Shown one piece after another: positions 42,209 to 50,704 of a stretch of 64,000 bases of DNA. Every line of letters begins with the position of its first letter. The stretch's first letter is position 1. This DNA is from Micromonospora antibiotica. GTDB lineage: Bacteria; Actinomycetota; Actinomycetes; Mycobacteriales; Micromonosporaceae. Position numbers and translations under genes: made by a program. The DNA lies in the NCBI RefSeq assembly GCF_017599305.1, contig NZ_JAGFWR010000025.1, positions 26,394 through 90,393 on the forward strand. Direction: 5' to 3'. Below the pieces are notes generated by a model, which made no database searches, was not told the DNA's origin, and saw only the letters and a list, made by a program, of their open reading frames with translations.

Positions 42209-43565
42209 GATCCCTCGTTCCGGTCGACACGACGCCCTTGGACTGCAACAGGAACAGCGACAGGTTGCCCTCGTGCGGGATGCCGGGCGTGCTGTCCCAG
42301 GGCAGGGTCAGCCCGCACGTCACCTTGCGGACACTCGGGTCGGCCACCGCCGCGGCCCGCAGGTCGACGTCGTCGGTCACCAGGTTGAGCACCAGAGCGT
42401 CACCCAGGGCGGCGACGCCGTCCGCGCGCCGCCACGGGGCCACCACGACGAACGGGAACGGCAGCTCGACACCCACCGCCGGATGCCGCGGGTCGTCCGT
42501 GGACAGCACGGTGGGCAGCGGCCGGTGCGACCCGTCCGGCAGTCGCACCAGCGGGTCCGCGCCCGCCGCCGTGTGCACGGTCGCCCCGGTCGTGAGCCCG
42601 GCGAGCTGCCGGCGCAGGCCCTCGGCGCGGGTGGCGTCGACCACGGGCAGGGTGGCGTCGGACGCCGTCACCTCCGGGCTGGCCAGCGCGTCGAAACGGG
42701 CGGCGAGGGCATCGGCGACCTGCCGGGGATCACCGGTGGTCAACACCAGGGAGATGTTGTTGCACCGGGTCCCCCCGTCGTAGGCCGCGCTGACGGTGAG
42801 ATGGTCGAGCACCTCGGCGGTCACCGGCCGGTCCAGCAGCACCCGGCTGCGGCCGGGCCCCCGGGTGGTGACCGTCGCGCTGTCGGCCCACCGCCGGACG
42901 GCGTCGCCGCCGCCGTAGACGATGCCCCGGTCGGCGGCTTCGAGGAGGTACTCCCCCACCGCCCGCTCGCCCGGCAGGAAGGAGATCCGGTGTTCCGCCA
43001 GGCCGGCGGCGAGCAGGGCCAGGGTCAACCGCCGGGCGGTGAAGGGTTCCCGGGTGCCGGGGCGCACCAGCACGCTGTAGCCCAGCGCCAGCGCGTGCAG
43101 CCACGAGTCGTTGGGCGCCGGGTGGTTGCTGGCCATCACGGCCGCGAAGAGCCGCCCGGCGGGCACCCAGGCCGTCTCGTAACCGTCGCCCAACCGGGAC
43201 GCCGGCAGCTCCGCCCGGGTCGTGGCGGGCAGGTGGGTGAGGCTGCGCACGATGTCGGCCACGGCGTGCCGGACGGTGACCCGGGGCAGGCCGGCGGCGA
43301 GCGCGACCCGCCGCTCGTACTCCTCTGGGGTCTCCCCGTCGAGGTCGGCCGTGGCGAACAGCTCGGCGGCCCGCAGCAGCAGGTCGTGCCCGACCGGGGT
43401 GCCGTCGGCCGTCCGCCGGGCCCGGGTCACCGCCCCGACGGCCATCAGCCTCGGCACCATGCCCACCTCGCCCAGCAGGTCGCCCCGGACGTCGGCGAGC
43501 GGGGCCCGGTCGAGGCTGCGCACCGGCCGACCGCAGACGATCGGCTCCACCACGATGCCGGCCAC
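42195..43565 (-). CDS. LuxC-like acyl reductase (aldehyde-dehydrogenase fold)
   Basis: 456 residues. YDGGTRCNNIS contains the catalytic cysteine, and NHPAPNDSWLHALALGYSVLVRPG is the NADPH-binding half. LuxC-type enzymes take an acyl group from LuxE (or CoA) and reduce it to the aldehyde. The LuxE-like gene lies directly upstream (stop and start nearly touching), repeating the LuxC-LuxE partnership of fatty-acid reductase. Here, without luciferase genes, the acid is probably an aromatic or amino-acid-derived pathway intermediate. Starts with GTG at 43565. Confidence 0.82.
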   Translation of the reverse strand: MAGIVVEPIVCGRPVRSLDRAPLADVRGDLLGEVGMVPRLMAVGAVTRARRTADGTPVGHDLLLRAAELFATADLDGETPEEYERRVALAAGLPRVTVRHAVADIVRSLTHLPATTRAELPASRLGDGYETAWVPAGRLFAAVMASNHPAPNDSWLHALALGYSVLVRPGTREPFTARRLTLALLAAGLAEHRISFLPGERAVGEYLLEAADRGIVYGGGDAVRRWADSATVTTRGPGRSRVLLDRPVTAEVLDHLTVSAAYDGGTRCNNISLVLTTGDPRQVADALAARFDALASPEVTASDATLPVVDATRAEGLRRQLAGLTTGATVHTAAGADPLVRLPDGSHRPLPTVLSTDDPRHPAVGVELPFPFVVVAPWRRADGVAALGDALVLNLVTDDVDLRAAAVADPSVRKVTCGLTLPWDSTPGIPHEGNLSLFLLQSKGVVSTGTRDHALA

Positions 43566-44645
43566 TCAGTACACCCCCTCGATGACCCGGACGTCGCCGA
43601 CCTCGGCCACGGTGCCGACCTCGGCCAGGCCGTCGACCGTGGCGTCACCGGCCGGCTCCACCCGCACGGCGGTGTCCCGCTCGATGACGTTGGGCAGGAA
43701 CATCTCCTCGCTGACCAGACTCAGCCGGACCCGGCCCCGCTGACCGTAGTCCACCACCGCGCCGTGCTCGTCGACCACGTCGATCCACACCGCCTCGGCG
43801 TACGGCTCGAACACGCACAGGTGCCGGTCGTCGGGACGCCGGGGCCGTTGCGGCGCCACCCCCATCAGGGTGTTGCCGTAGATCCCCACGATCGTGGTGT
43901 CGGGGAAGAAGACCTCCTCGACCTGGCGCAGGCTCTCCGGGCTGAACGAGGTGCCGGCCCAGATGATCGTCTCGACACTCCGCTCGACGGCGGCGTGCAG
44001 CTCCGGGTCCGCGCAGATCGCCTCGATCAGCGGGGGCGTGGTGCTGAGCACCTTGACCGGTTGCGACCGCAGCACCTCGGCGGCCTGGTCCAGCAGGTGC
44101 CGCACGTACCGCTTGACCATGTCGGTCTCGCCCGCAGCCACCAGCTTCTTGACCCAGCGCGGGTCGAAGTCGACGGTGTGGAACATGCCGTTGCCGAGGG
44201 CGGCGTAGCGGGCGCAGTCGTAGGCGAAGACGTGCGGCCCGCTCGGGCCCAGGTGCAGCCAGTGCGCCGGATCGGCGATGTGGTGCGCCCGCAGCCGTTG
44301 CATCGCCCAGGACAGCAGCCGACGCCGGTAGTCCCGGTCGACGATGCGCTTGGGCGCCCCGCTGGTGCCGCCCGACTCGTACACCCGGAAGCCGGTGCCG
44401 GTCAGGCCGCGGGGGATCAGATCACCGACCGGCACGTGCCGCAACTGTTCGGTGAGGTCCGGAAACCGCACCAGGTCGGCCGCGCCGTCGATGTCGCGCA
44501 GCGGATCGAAGTCGAGCAGTCCGCGTTGACGCAGCCAGAACGCCGACCCGGTCTGCGGGTCGAAGTGCCAGTGCAGCAGCCGTCGGACCCGTTCGTCGAA
44601 GGTCTCGGCGCGGTCCTGCGCCAGCGCCGTGGTCATCGTGTCCAT
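43566..44645 (-). CDS. LuxE-like acyl-protein synthetase / phenylacetate-CoA-ligase-like
   Basis: 359 residues. YESGGTSGAPKRIV is the ATP-binding loop; LSTTPPLIEA and GIYGNTLMG correspond to acyl- and adenylate-binding segments. LuxE activates a carboxylic acid with ATP and passes the acyl group via a cysteine to LuxC. The start ATG 44645 is preceded by GAGGAG; another ATG three codons on is possible. Together with LuxC and the following SDR it would convert an acid to aldehyde and then alcohol. Confidence 0.8.
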   Translation of the reverse strand: MDTMTTALAQDRAETFDERVRRLLHWHFDPQTGSAFWLRQRGLLDFDPLRDIDGAADLVRFPDLTEQLRHVPVGDLIPRGLTGTGFRVYESGGTSGAPKRIVDRDYRRRLLSWAMQRLRAHHIADPAHWLHLGPSGPHVFAYDCARYAALGNGMFHTVDFDPRWVKKLVAAGETDMVKRYVRHLLDQAAEVLRSQPVKVLSTTPPLIEAICADPELHAAVERSVETIIWAGTSFSPESLRQVEEVFFPDTTIVGIYGNTLMGVAPQRPRRPDDRHLCVFEPYAEAVWIDVVDEHGAVVDYGQRGRVRLSLVSEEMFLPNVIERDTAVRVEPAGDATVDGLAEVGTVAEVGDVRVIEGVY

Positions 44646-44688
44646 CTTCGCTCCTCGCCGATCGTCTGGGGAATCGCCCGGCACCGCC

Positions 44689-45534
44689 TCAGCGCGCGGC
44701 GGCGGCCGGCTCCGGGTAGGACATCGACAGCCCGATCTCGCGGGTGGCCTCCAGTTCCTGCGTCACCTCGGCCAGCTTCTCGCCGATCCGCTGCACGGAG
44801 TCCACGCCCAGCGGGAGCCGGAACGGCGGGTGCGGGTTGCGGCCGAGGTCGATGATGGCCGCCGCCGCCCGCTGCGGGTCCCCGGCCTGCGCGTGGTTGT
44901 GCCCGACCGACCAGCTGCGGATCCGCCCGGCGGTCTCGGCGTACTCCGGGAACTCCCGGCCGGCGAAGCGCAGCGACGAGGGGTCGAGGAAGTCGGTGCG
45001 GAACAGGCCGGGCTCGACCAGGCACACCTGGACCCCGACCGGTTCCAGCTCCACCCGCAGCGCCTCGCTGAGCCCCTCCACCGCGAACTTCGTCGCGGCG
45101 TAGACGCCCCAGCCCATCTTCGCGCTGAAGCCGAGGACCGAGCTGATGTTGACGATCCGGCCCCGGCGCTGACGGCGCAGCACGGGCAGCACGCTGCGGG
45201 TGACATTGAGCAGGCCGAAGACGTTGGCGTCGAACACCGCCCGGACCTCGGCGTCGGTGGCTTCCTCCACGGCCCCGAGCAGGCCCCGGCCGGCATTGTT
45301 GACCAGCACGTCGATGCCGCCGAAACTCTCCACCGCGGCGAGCACGGCCCGGTCGGCCTGGGACTGGTCGGTGACGTCGAGCGGGACCACGAGCAGCCGG
45401 TCGGGGTAGGGCAGGTCGGCCAGGCTGCTGGTGTTGCGGGCCGTGGCGACGACCTGCTCGCCCTGCTCCAGCAGCTGGCGGACGATCTCCAGGCCGAAGC
45501 CCCGGGAGGCGCCGGTGACGAACCAGACGGACAT
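44689..45534 (-). CDS. Short-chain dehydrogenase/reductase
   Basis: 281 residues, classical SDR. TGASRGFG binds NAD(P)H, NNAG follows, and the catalytic Ser (NISSV), Tyr and Lys (YAATK) are present. The ATG at 45534 is preceded by CAGGAGGG. It probably reduces the aldehyde made by the LuxE/LuxC pair or oxidises a ring hydroxyl. It is second in the operon 46211 to 41366. Confidence 0.9.
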   Translation of the reverse strand: MSVWFVTGASRGFGLEIVRQLLEQGEQVVATARNTSSLADLPYPDRLLVVPLDVTDQSQADRAVLAAVESFGGIDVLVNNAGRGLLGAVEEATDAEVRAVFDANVFGLLNVTRSVLPVLRRQRRGRIVNISSVLGFSAKMGWGVYAATKFAVEGLSEALRVELEPVGVQVCLVEPGLFRTDFLDPSSLRFAGREFPEYAETAGRIRSWSVGHNHAQAGDPQRAAAAIIDLGRNPHPPFRLPLGVDSVQRIGEKLAEVTQELEATREIGLSMSYPEPAAAAR

Positions 45535-45584
45535 GCTGCTTCCCTCCTGTGGTACGGGCCGACACGTCGTCGGCCGGGGTGCGG

Positions 45585-46211
45585 TCAGATGGTGTGGGCG
45601 GCCTTGCGCGCGTCGTCCCGGGCCTGTTCGAGATCGGCGGCCAGGGACCGGCTGAAGTCGGTCGGGCGCAGCGCGATCTCGGTCACGGGGTCGACGCCGA
45701 TGACCTGGAGCCAGTAGTTGAGGTACGAGGACTGGAAGTCGACGCCGAACTCCGGTGGACACCCGGGGGTGTAGACGCCACTGGTGTAGACGACACACGC
45801 CCGACGGCCGGTGAGCAGACCCTGGTAGCCGTGGCGCGGGTCGAGGCGGAACGTCAGTCCCGGCTGGGTGACGACATCAATGAAGTGCTTGAGCAGGTAC
45901 GGGATTCCGAAGTTCCACATCGGCACGGAAAACAGATAGTGGTCAGCGTCGGTAAAGCGTCGTACGAGGTCGCGGGTCTGTTGCCACAACGCCGCCTCGT
46001 CGCCGGATCCGGCGGCACCGGAGATGGCGTTCTTCTTCGCGGCCACCGCGACGGCACCCACCGGGGGCAACGTGATCGAGGAAAGGTCGAGCACGTCGAG
46101 CTCCGCCCGGGGGTAACGCTCGCGGAATGCGTCGACAAACGCCTGGGCGACGGCCGTCGAACGGCTGGCCGGGCCGGTCGGTGAGGCGCTGACATGCAGA
46201 AGTCTGGTCAC
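45585..46211 (-). CDS. FMN-dependent NADH:quinone/azo reductase (AzoR family)
   Basis: 208 residues, flavodoxin-like fold. LLHVSASPTGPASRSTAVAQ split around the phosphate loop, the PMWNFGIPYLLKHFID segment and the VYTSGVYTPG loop are those of AzoR. Members reduce quinones, azo bonds and some nitro groups with NADH. In a pathway predicted to make a diazonium or azo compound it is suggestive: it could reduce an N=N bond or a nitroso group. GTG 46211 is the start by homology (MTRLLHVSAS). It is the first gene of its operon; a 605-base control region lies upstream. Confidence 0.88.
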   Translation of the reverse strand: MTRLLHVSASPTGPASRSTAVAQAFVDAFRERYPRAELDVLDLSSITLPPVGAVAVAAKKNAISGAAGSGDEAALWQQTRDLVRRFTDADHYLFSVPMWNFGIPYLLKHFIDVVTQPGLTFRLDPRHGYQGLLTGRRACVVYTSGVYTPGCPPEFGVDFQSSYLNYWLQVIGVDPVTEIALRPTDFSRSLAADLEQARDDARKAAHTI

Positions 46212-46816
46212 CGCCCCGACCTCCGCGGCTCGGCACCGGACAGCGCCGCCCCGGGTCGGTCGCAATGACTGCCGAGGGCTGACAAACGCGCCATGACTCC
46301 ACTCTCTGTGTCGAGGGAAGAACAGAACGTCAGGAAGGCTAACCCAGCGTTAGCAGGGCAGCCAGAGCCATTCTTTGATCCGAGAGGGTGCCACTGGACG
46401 ACCCCCTGCCCAGCACTCATTTCGGCGCGTGACGTTAAGGTGACGCAGGGTAGCGAGCATTGGCCCCGAAAATCGGGCCATAGACGACAATCACCGAACA
46501 GCTCTTCTGGAATGCACGATTTCAGGTTAACGAAGCGGTGTCGGTAAGCCGACCTGCCAGTTACCCGGTCGACTCGCCGCATTCTTCCGGCGACGGGACG
46601 CCCGGCGGCGACTAACCGGCACACACCTGGGGGGCGATCGCGTTTCCCACCAGCCGCTACCCCCACCACGATCAATCGGCAAATGGCACCCCCAACCCGC
46701 CGGACATGGCCGTGTCCGGCCGGGAAATCCGCTGCTACGGTCGGTGATCCGCGCCGCCGTGAACACACCGGCGCCGACCCCGGACCAGCCTTCTCCCGCC
46801 CAGATCCGGAGATCTC
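46212..46816. promoter_or_regulatory. 605-base divergent intergenic region between AzoR and antiporter genes
   Basis: No convincing gene is present. The left 300 bases are AT-richer than average. Visible elements are a perfect palindrome GCTAAC-CCAGC-GTTAGC (46338-46354), a GGTGCCA (46387-46393) and an inverted TGGCACC (46684-46690) resembling the MocR-like element, and a GTGACG direct repeat near 46431-46446. It must hold the promoters of the azoreductase operon (minus) and the antiporter (plus). Confidence 0.5.
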
Positions 46817-48103
46817 ATGAAGTCCGTAGCCACGCCGGCCGAACTCACCGCTGCAATCGTGATGGCCGACATCGCCCTCGTCCTCCTGGTAGCCCACCTG
46901 TTCGGCGGGATCGCCCGCCGGCTGCGGCAGCCCGTGGTGATCGGCGAGATCGTCGCCGGCATCGCGCTGGGCCCCAGCCTGCTCGGTCTGCTCCCCGGCG
47001 ACCTGACCACCCTGCTCTTCCCCGCCGCCGCCCGGCCCTACCTGTCGGCCATCTCGCAGGTCGGCCTCCTGCTGTTCATGTTCCTCATCGGGTGGGAGTT
47101 CGACCGGCGCATCGTCTCCCGACGCAAGAGCCTCACCGTGTCGGTGTCGGTGTGCTCCATCGCCCTGGCCTTCACCCTCGGCGTCGGCCTGGCCAACCTC
47201 ATCTATCCCCGGCACGCGACGATCGCCGGCAAGCACGTGCCGTTCCTCGCGTTCGCCCTCTTCCTCGGCGCCGCCATGGCCATCACCGCGTTCCCCGTCC
47301 TGGCCCGCATCCTGCGCGACCGCGGCCTGTCCCGCACCCAGGTCGGCGTGCTGGCACTGGCCAGCGCCGCCATCGACGACGTGCTGGCCTGGTGCATCCT
47401 CGCCGTGGTCGCCGCAGTCGCCACCGCCCGCGACGCCACCGACCTCGTCCAGGTGGTCATCATGTCCGCCGGCTACGTCGCGGTCATGGCCCTCGCGGTC
47501 CGCCCCGGCCTGGCCGCCCTGATCCGCCGCATCGGACCGAACACCTACCAACTCGCGGCCATCACCGCCGCCGGGGTCTTCCTGTCCTCCTACGCCACCA
47601 CCTGGATCGGCATCCACGCCATCTTCGGGGCCTTCGCATTCGGATTCGTCATGCCCCGGCACCCCGCGGAGCCGCTGACCAGACACATCCGGGTGCCGTT
47701 CGAGAACATCGGCCTGGTGCTGCTGCCGGTCTTCTTCATCGTCACCGGGCTGAGCGTCGACATCGCCGCGCTGACCCTGACCAACCTGCTCGAACTCGCC
47801 GCGATCATCCTGGTCGCCTGCGTCGGCAAGATGGCCGGCGCCGCCCTCCCCGCGCGGGCCTTCGGCCTGCCCTGGCCGCAGGCACGACGACTGGGCGTCC
47901 TGATGAACACCCGGGGGCTGACCGAACTGATCGTGCTCAACATCGGCGTCTCCCTCGGCGTCCTCGACGGACAACTGTTCACCATGATGGTCGTCATGGC
48001 ACTGGTGACCACCGCGATGGCCGGCCCGCTGCTGGCGACCCGCGCACCGGCGCCCGACGAGGTACCCGCGATGGCCGCCGAACCCGTACCGGCGATCCGC
48101 TGA
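46817..48103 (+). CDS. KefB/CPA2-type cation:proton antiporter (second copy)
   Basis: 428 residues, 12-13 membrane segments, no cytoplasmic NAD-binding domain. QPVVIGEIVAGIALGPSLLG, AITAFPVLARIL and LASAAIDDVLAW (paired Asp) correspond point for point with the antiporter at 15951-17216, as does MNTRGLTELIVLNIG near the end. It exchanges Na+ or K+ for protons. It is a single-gene unit ended by the 25-bp hairpin at 48110-48169. Two such paralogues in one cluster region is noteworthy; they may protect against a reactive or acidifying product. Confidence 0.9.
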   Translation: MKSVATPAELTAAIVMADIALVLLVAHLFGGIARRLRQPVVIGEIVAGIALGPSLLGLLPGDLTTLLFPAAARPYLSAISQVGLLLFMFLIGWEFDRRIVSRRKSLTVSVSVCSIALAFTLGVGLANLIYPRHATIAGKHVPFLAFALFLGAAMAITAFPVLARILRDRGLSRTQVGVLALASAAIDDVLAWCILAVVAAVATARDATDLVQVVIMSAGYVAVMALAVRPGLAALIRRIGPNTYQLAAITAAGVFLSSYATTWIGIHAIFGAFAFGFVMPRHPAEPLTRHIRVPFENIGLVLLPVFFIVTGLSVDIAALTLTNLLELAAIILVACVGKMAGAALPARAFGLPWPQARRLGVLMNTRGLTELIVLNIGVSLGVLDGQLFTMMVVMALVTTAMAGPLLATRAPAPDEVPAMAAEPVPAIR

Positions 48104-48109
48104 CCCTCG

Positions 48110-48169
48110 GCCGCAGGGCCGGTCCGGGTGGGTGCGACGGGTCACACCCACCCGGACCGGCCCTGCGGC
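48110..48169. terminator. Strong bidirectional terminator
   Basis: A perfect 25-bp stem (48110-48134 with 48145-48169) closes a 10-base loop, six bases after the antiporter stop and 15 bases before the end of the convergent minus-strand gene. It would stop transcription from both sides. Confidence 0.85.
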
Positions 48170-48184
48170 TCAGTCCGGCGCGGC

Positions 48185-48628
48185 TCAGTCCAGCGCGTAG
48201 CGCTGCCAGATCTGGTGGACCTGCTCCTCGGCGGCGGCGGGCACACCGGTGCCCGAGCTGAACACGTATCCCCAGGCGACCCCGGACGCCTCCGTCGTCA
48301 GCACCTCCGGAACGATCCGCCGCGCCACCGGCAGCAGCCCGTCCCACGCGACGTCCACGTAGTTCGTCGTCACCGTCGGGTCCCGGTCGTGCGGGCCGGG
48401 ATAGGGGGCGCGGGTCACCACGGCGTGCCCGACCAGACCCCGGTGGCGACCCTGCATCAACAGCCAGGCGTCCGCCCCCACCGGGATGTTCACCCGCCGT
48501 CCCACCGTCCACGAACCGGCCAACGTGCGCTGCGGGGAGACCGTCGGCGACAGCTCCTCATAGCTCGGCGTCCACCCGTTCCACCGCTGGGGATTCCAAC
48601 CCAGGATGATCGCGGCCACCGCCGTCAC
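48185..48628 (-). CDS. EVE-like / PUA-fold small protein
   Basis: 147 residues. The run GWNPQRWNGW near the start, VGRRVNIPVGADAWLLMQG, RGLVGHAVV and NYVDVAWD resemble EVE/ASCH-like domains, which bind modified bases or RNA. Function in this organism is unknown. The GTG at 48628 overlaps the stop of the YjbR-like gene (GTGA), so the two are coupled. Probably housekeeping or defence cargo rather than pathway. Confidence 0.6.
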   Translation of the reverse strand: MTAVAAIILGWNPQRWNGWTPSYEELSPTVSPQRTLAGSWTVGRRVNIPVGADAWLLMQGRHRGLVGHAVVTRAPYPGPHDRDPTVTTNYVDVAWDGLLPVARRIVPEVLTTEASGVAWGYVFSSGTGVPAAAEEQVHQIWQRYALD

Positions 48629-48984
48629 CGCCCCGAAGTCCGGGCGGACGTGCCGTCGTACTGCGCCACCAGCCGTTTCGGTGCCGCCCGCCGCCACCCC
48701 TCCACCACCAGCTCCCGGAGCTCGTCCGGGTCCGCCGTGGCGAGCTGCGCCCGGACCCAGCCGTACCGGCCGAAGTAGTCCGCCGGGTCGTAGGTTTCCG
48801 GGTCCGCCGCCATCAGCTCGGCCTGGTCCTCCTTCGACGCCCGGACGATCGCCACCACCCCGTCGGCGGAGGTGCTGGCGAAGATGCGTTCGCGCACCCG
48901 GAACGTGGGATGCCCCCACGTCTCCTGCTCGACCGCCTCCGGCATCGCGAGGGCGAAGTCCCTTACCTGGTCGGGTGTCAGCAT
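48625..48984 (-). CDS. MmcQ/YjbR-family protein
   Basis: 119 residues, CyaY-like fold. MPEAVEQETWGHPTFRVRERIFAS and the C-terminal LVVEGWRRAAPKRLVAQYD are typical of the family. These proteins are widespread in actinobacteria and probably bind DNA or nucleotides; the biochemical role is not settled. ATG 48984 follows GGAGGGAACC. Confidence 0.85.
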   Translation of the reverse strand: MLTPDQVRDFALAMPEAVEQETWGHPTFRVRERIFASTSADGVVAIVRASKEDQAELMAADPETYDPADYFGRYGWVRAQLATADPDELRELVVEGWRRAAPKRLVAQYDGTSARTSGR

Positions 48985-49481
48985 TGTCGGTTCCCTCCGG
49001 TCGGCGGGCGGTCACGCCCGCGGCGGGGCGCACCGCCCATTAGACGGTCGACGCCGGTTGCCGTCCGAGCGGACGCGCCGACCCCACCCGGGAACGGACA
49101 GCACGACACCGCAGGCGCGACGCCCGCGGTGTCAGGTGCGACCACCCCAGGGGTACGCGTGCCCCGGGGGCGTGGACCGTCGGCGGAACCGTCCCGCCGG
49201 CCGTACGCGCGCACGGGAACTCCTCACCTGGTCGGACCGGACGGCGACCAGCAGCGTGCCACGGGTCGCCGGGGCGGGAAACGGCCACTTGCCGCCGGTC
49301 GACGGGGCCAATCACCGCCGCCCGGGACCGGATGGCGCACCCCGTCCACTCCTCGACGACACCGGCACCGCCCGCCACCGGAGTGGACCCGGACCGCTCG
49401 ACGATGTGGCACTGGCCGCCCCCGACAGCCGGCCATACCTTCAGGCCACTAATCCTGCTCGATACGTTCGGGAGTTGGGTC
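48985..49481. other. 497-base intergenic region ahead of the ABC transporter
   Basis: G+C-rich spacer between divergent genes. Short open frames on both strands lack ribosome sites and look like noise. A possible promoter is TTCAGG (49440-49445), 17 bases, TACGTT (49463-49468), but its start point would fall very close to the ATG at 49482. Nothing else recognised. Confidence 0.4.
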
Positions 49482-50678
49482 ATGACCGGAATCAACCGCA
49501 GGACATTCCTCGGCCTCACCGCCGGCCTCGGCGTCGCCGGCCTCACCGGCTGCGGCAGCAGCCTCGGCGCCACCGCGGTCAGCAGCGGCACCGACACCGT
49601 CAAGGTGGGCCTCGTCATCCCCCAGGCCGGGGTCTACACCCCGCTGGGCGTCGACATCCAGCGCGGCTGGGACCTCTGGCTGCGCCAGCACGACGGGCGG
49701 CTGGGCGGTCGCCGGGTCACCACCGTCGTCGCCGACGAGGGCGAGGGACCGCAGACCGGGGTGCCGGCCGTACAGAAGCTGCTCCAGAACGACCGGGTCG
49801 ACGTGCTGGTCGGCGTCGTCAGCTCCGCCACCGCCCTCGGCGTACGGGACCTGGTCACCAGCGCCCGCCGGCTGCTCGTGATCGCCAACGCGGGCGCCGG
49901 TGCCATCACCAGCACCAACCGCAGCCCCTACATCTGGCGTACCTCGTTCACCAACGCCCAGGTCGCCGCCGCGATGGGACGTCACCTGGCCACCAGCGGC
50001 GTCCGCCGGATCTACGCCATCGCCCCCGACTACGTCGCCGGCACCGAGGCGATCAAGGGGTTCAGCAACGCCTACCGGGCCGGTGGGGGCACCATCGTCG
50101 GCCAGAGCCAGCCGCCGTTCGGCAAGACCCAGGACTACCAGCCCTTCCTCAGCCGCATCCAGTCCTCCGGCGCGCAGGGCACCTTCTGCTTCTTCGGCGG
50201 CGCCGAGTCGGTGGCCTTCGTCAAGCAGTACGCCCAGTTCGGCCTGTCCCGCACCATCCCGCTGTACGCGTCGGGCTTCCTCGTCGAGGGCGGCGTGCTC
50301 GGCGCACAGGGGCAGGCGGCCGACGGGGTGCTGTCGACCCTGCACTACACCTCCGAACTGGACAACCCCGCCAACGTCGCGTTCGGCCAGGCGTACCGCG
50401 CCGCCTACGACGCCGCCCCCACCGCCTACGCCGTGCAGGCGTGGGACGCCGCCGAGGTGCTCTCCCGCGCCATCGCGCAGGCCGACGCCGTCGACGGGGA
50501 CAGCCTCGCCGGGGCCCTCGACTCGATCGGCGTCATCACCGACAGCCCCCGTGGCCCATGGTCCTTCACGCAGCAGTCGCCCCGACAGAACTTCTACCTG
50601 CGCCGGGTGCAGACCCGGGCCGGCGCACCCGTCAACAGCGTCGTCGCGGACCTCGGCCCGCTCGACCCCCAGTCGTAG
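49482..50678 (+). CDS. Branched-chain-amino-acid/amide-type ABC transporter substrate-binding lipoprotein
   Basis: 398 residues. The N-terminus carries twin arginines (NRRTFLG) and the lipobox LTGC with C24, so it is probably exported by Tat and lipid-anchored. The rest is a type I periplasmic-binding fold of the Leu/Ile/Val-binding family (VKVGLVIPQAGVYTPLG; GVVSSATALGVRDL). It delivers a ligand to the two permeases and two ATPases encoded downstream; amino acids, amides, urea or aromatic acids are possible ligands. The ATG at 49482 follows GGGAG. Confidence 0.9.
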   Translation: MTGINRRTFLGLTAGLGVAGLTGCGSSLGATAVSSGTDTVKVGLVIPQAGVYTPLGVDIQRGWDLWLRQHDGRLGGRRVTTVVADEGEGPQTGVPAVQKLLQNDRVDVLVGVVSSATALGVRDLVTSARRLLVIANAGAGAITSTNRSPYIWRTSFTNAQVAAAMGRHLATSGVRRIYAIAPDYVAGTEAIKGFSNAYRAGGGTIVGQSQPPFGKTQDYQPFLSRIQSSGAQGTFCFFGGAESVAFVKQYAQFGLSRTIPLYASGFLVEGGVLGAQGQAADGVLSTLHYTSELDNPANVAFGQAYRAAYDAAPTAYAVQAWDAAEVLSRAIAQADAVDGDSLAGALDSIGVITDSPRGPWSFTQQSPRQNFYLRRVQTRAGAPVNSVVADLGPLDPQS

Positions 50679-50704
50679 CCGTACCACCGGACGGAGCCTC
50701 CGCG

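Noticed and set aside
46293..46547. Short plus-strand ORF in the 605-base intergenic region
   Set aside because: No ribosome site, AT-rich non-coding composition and promoter-like elements inside.
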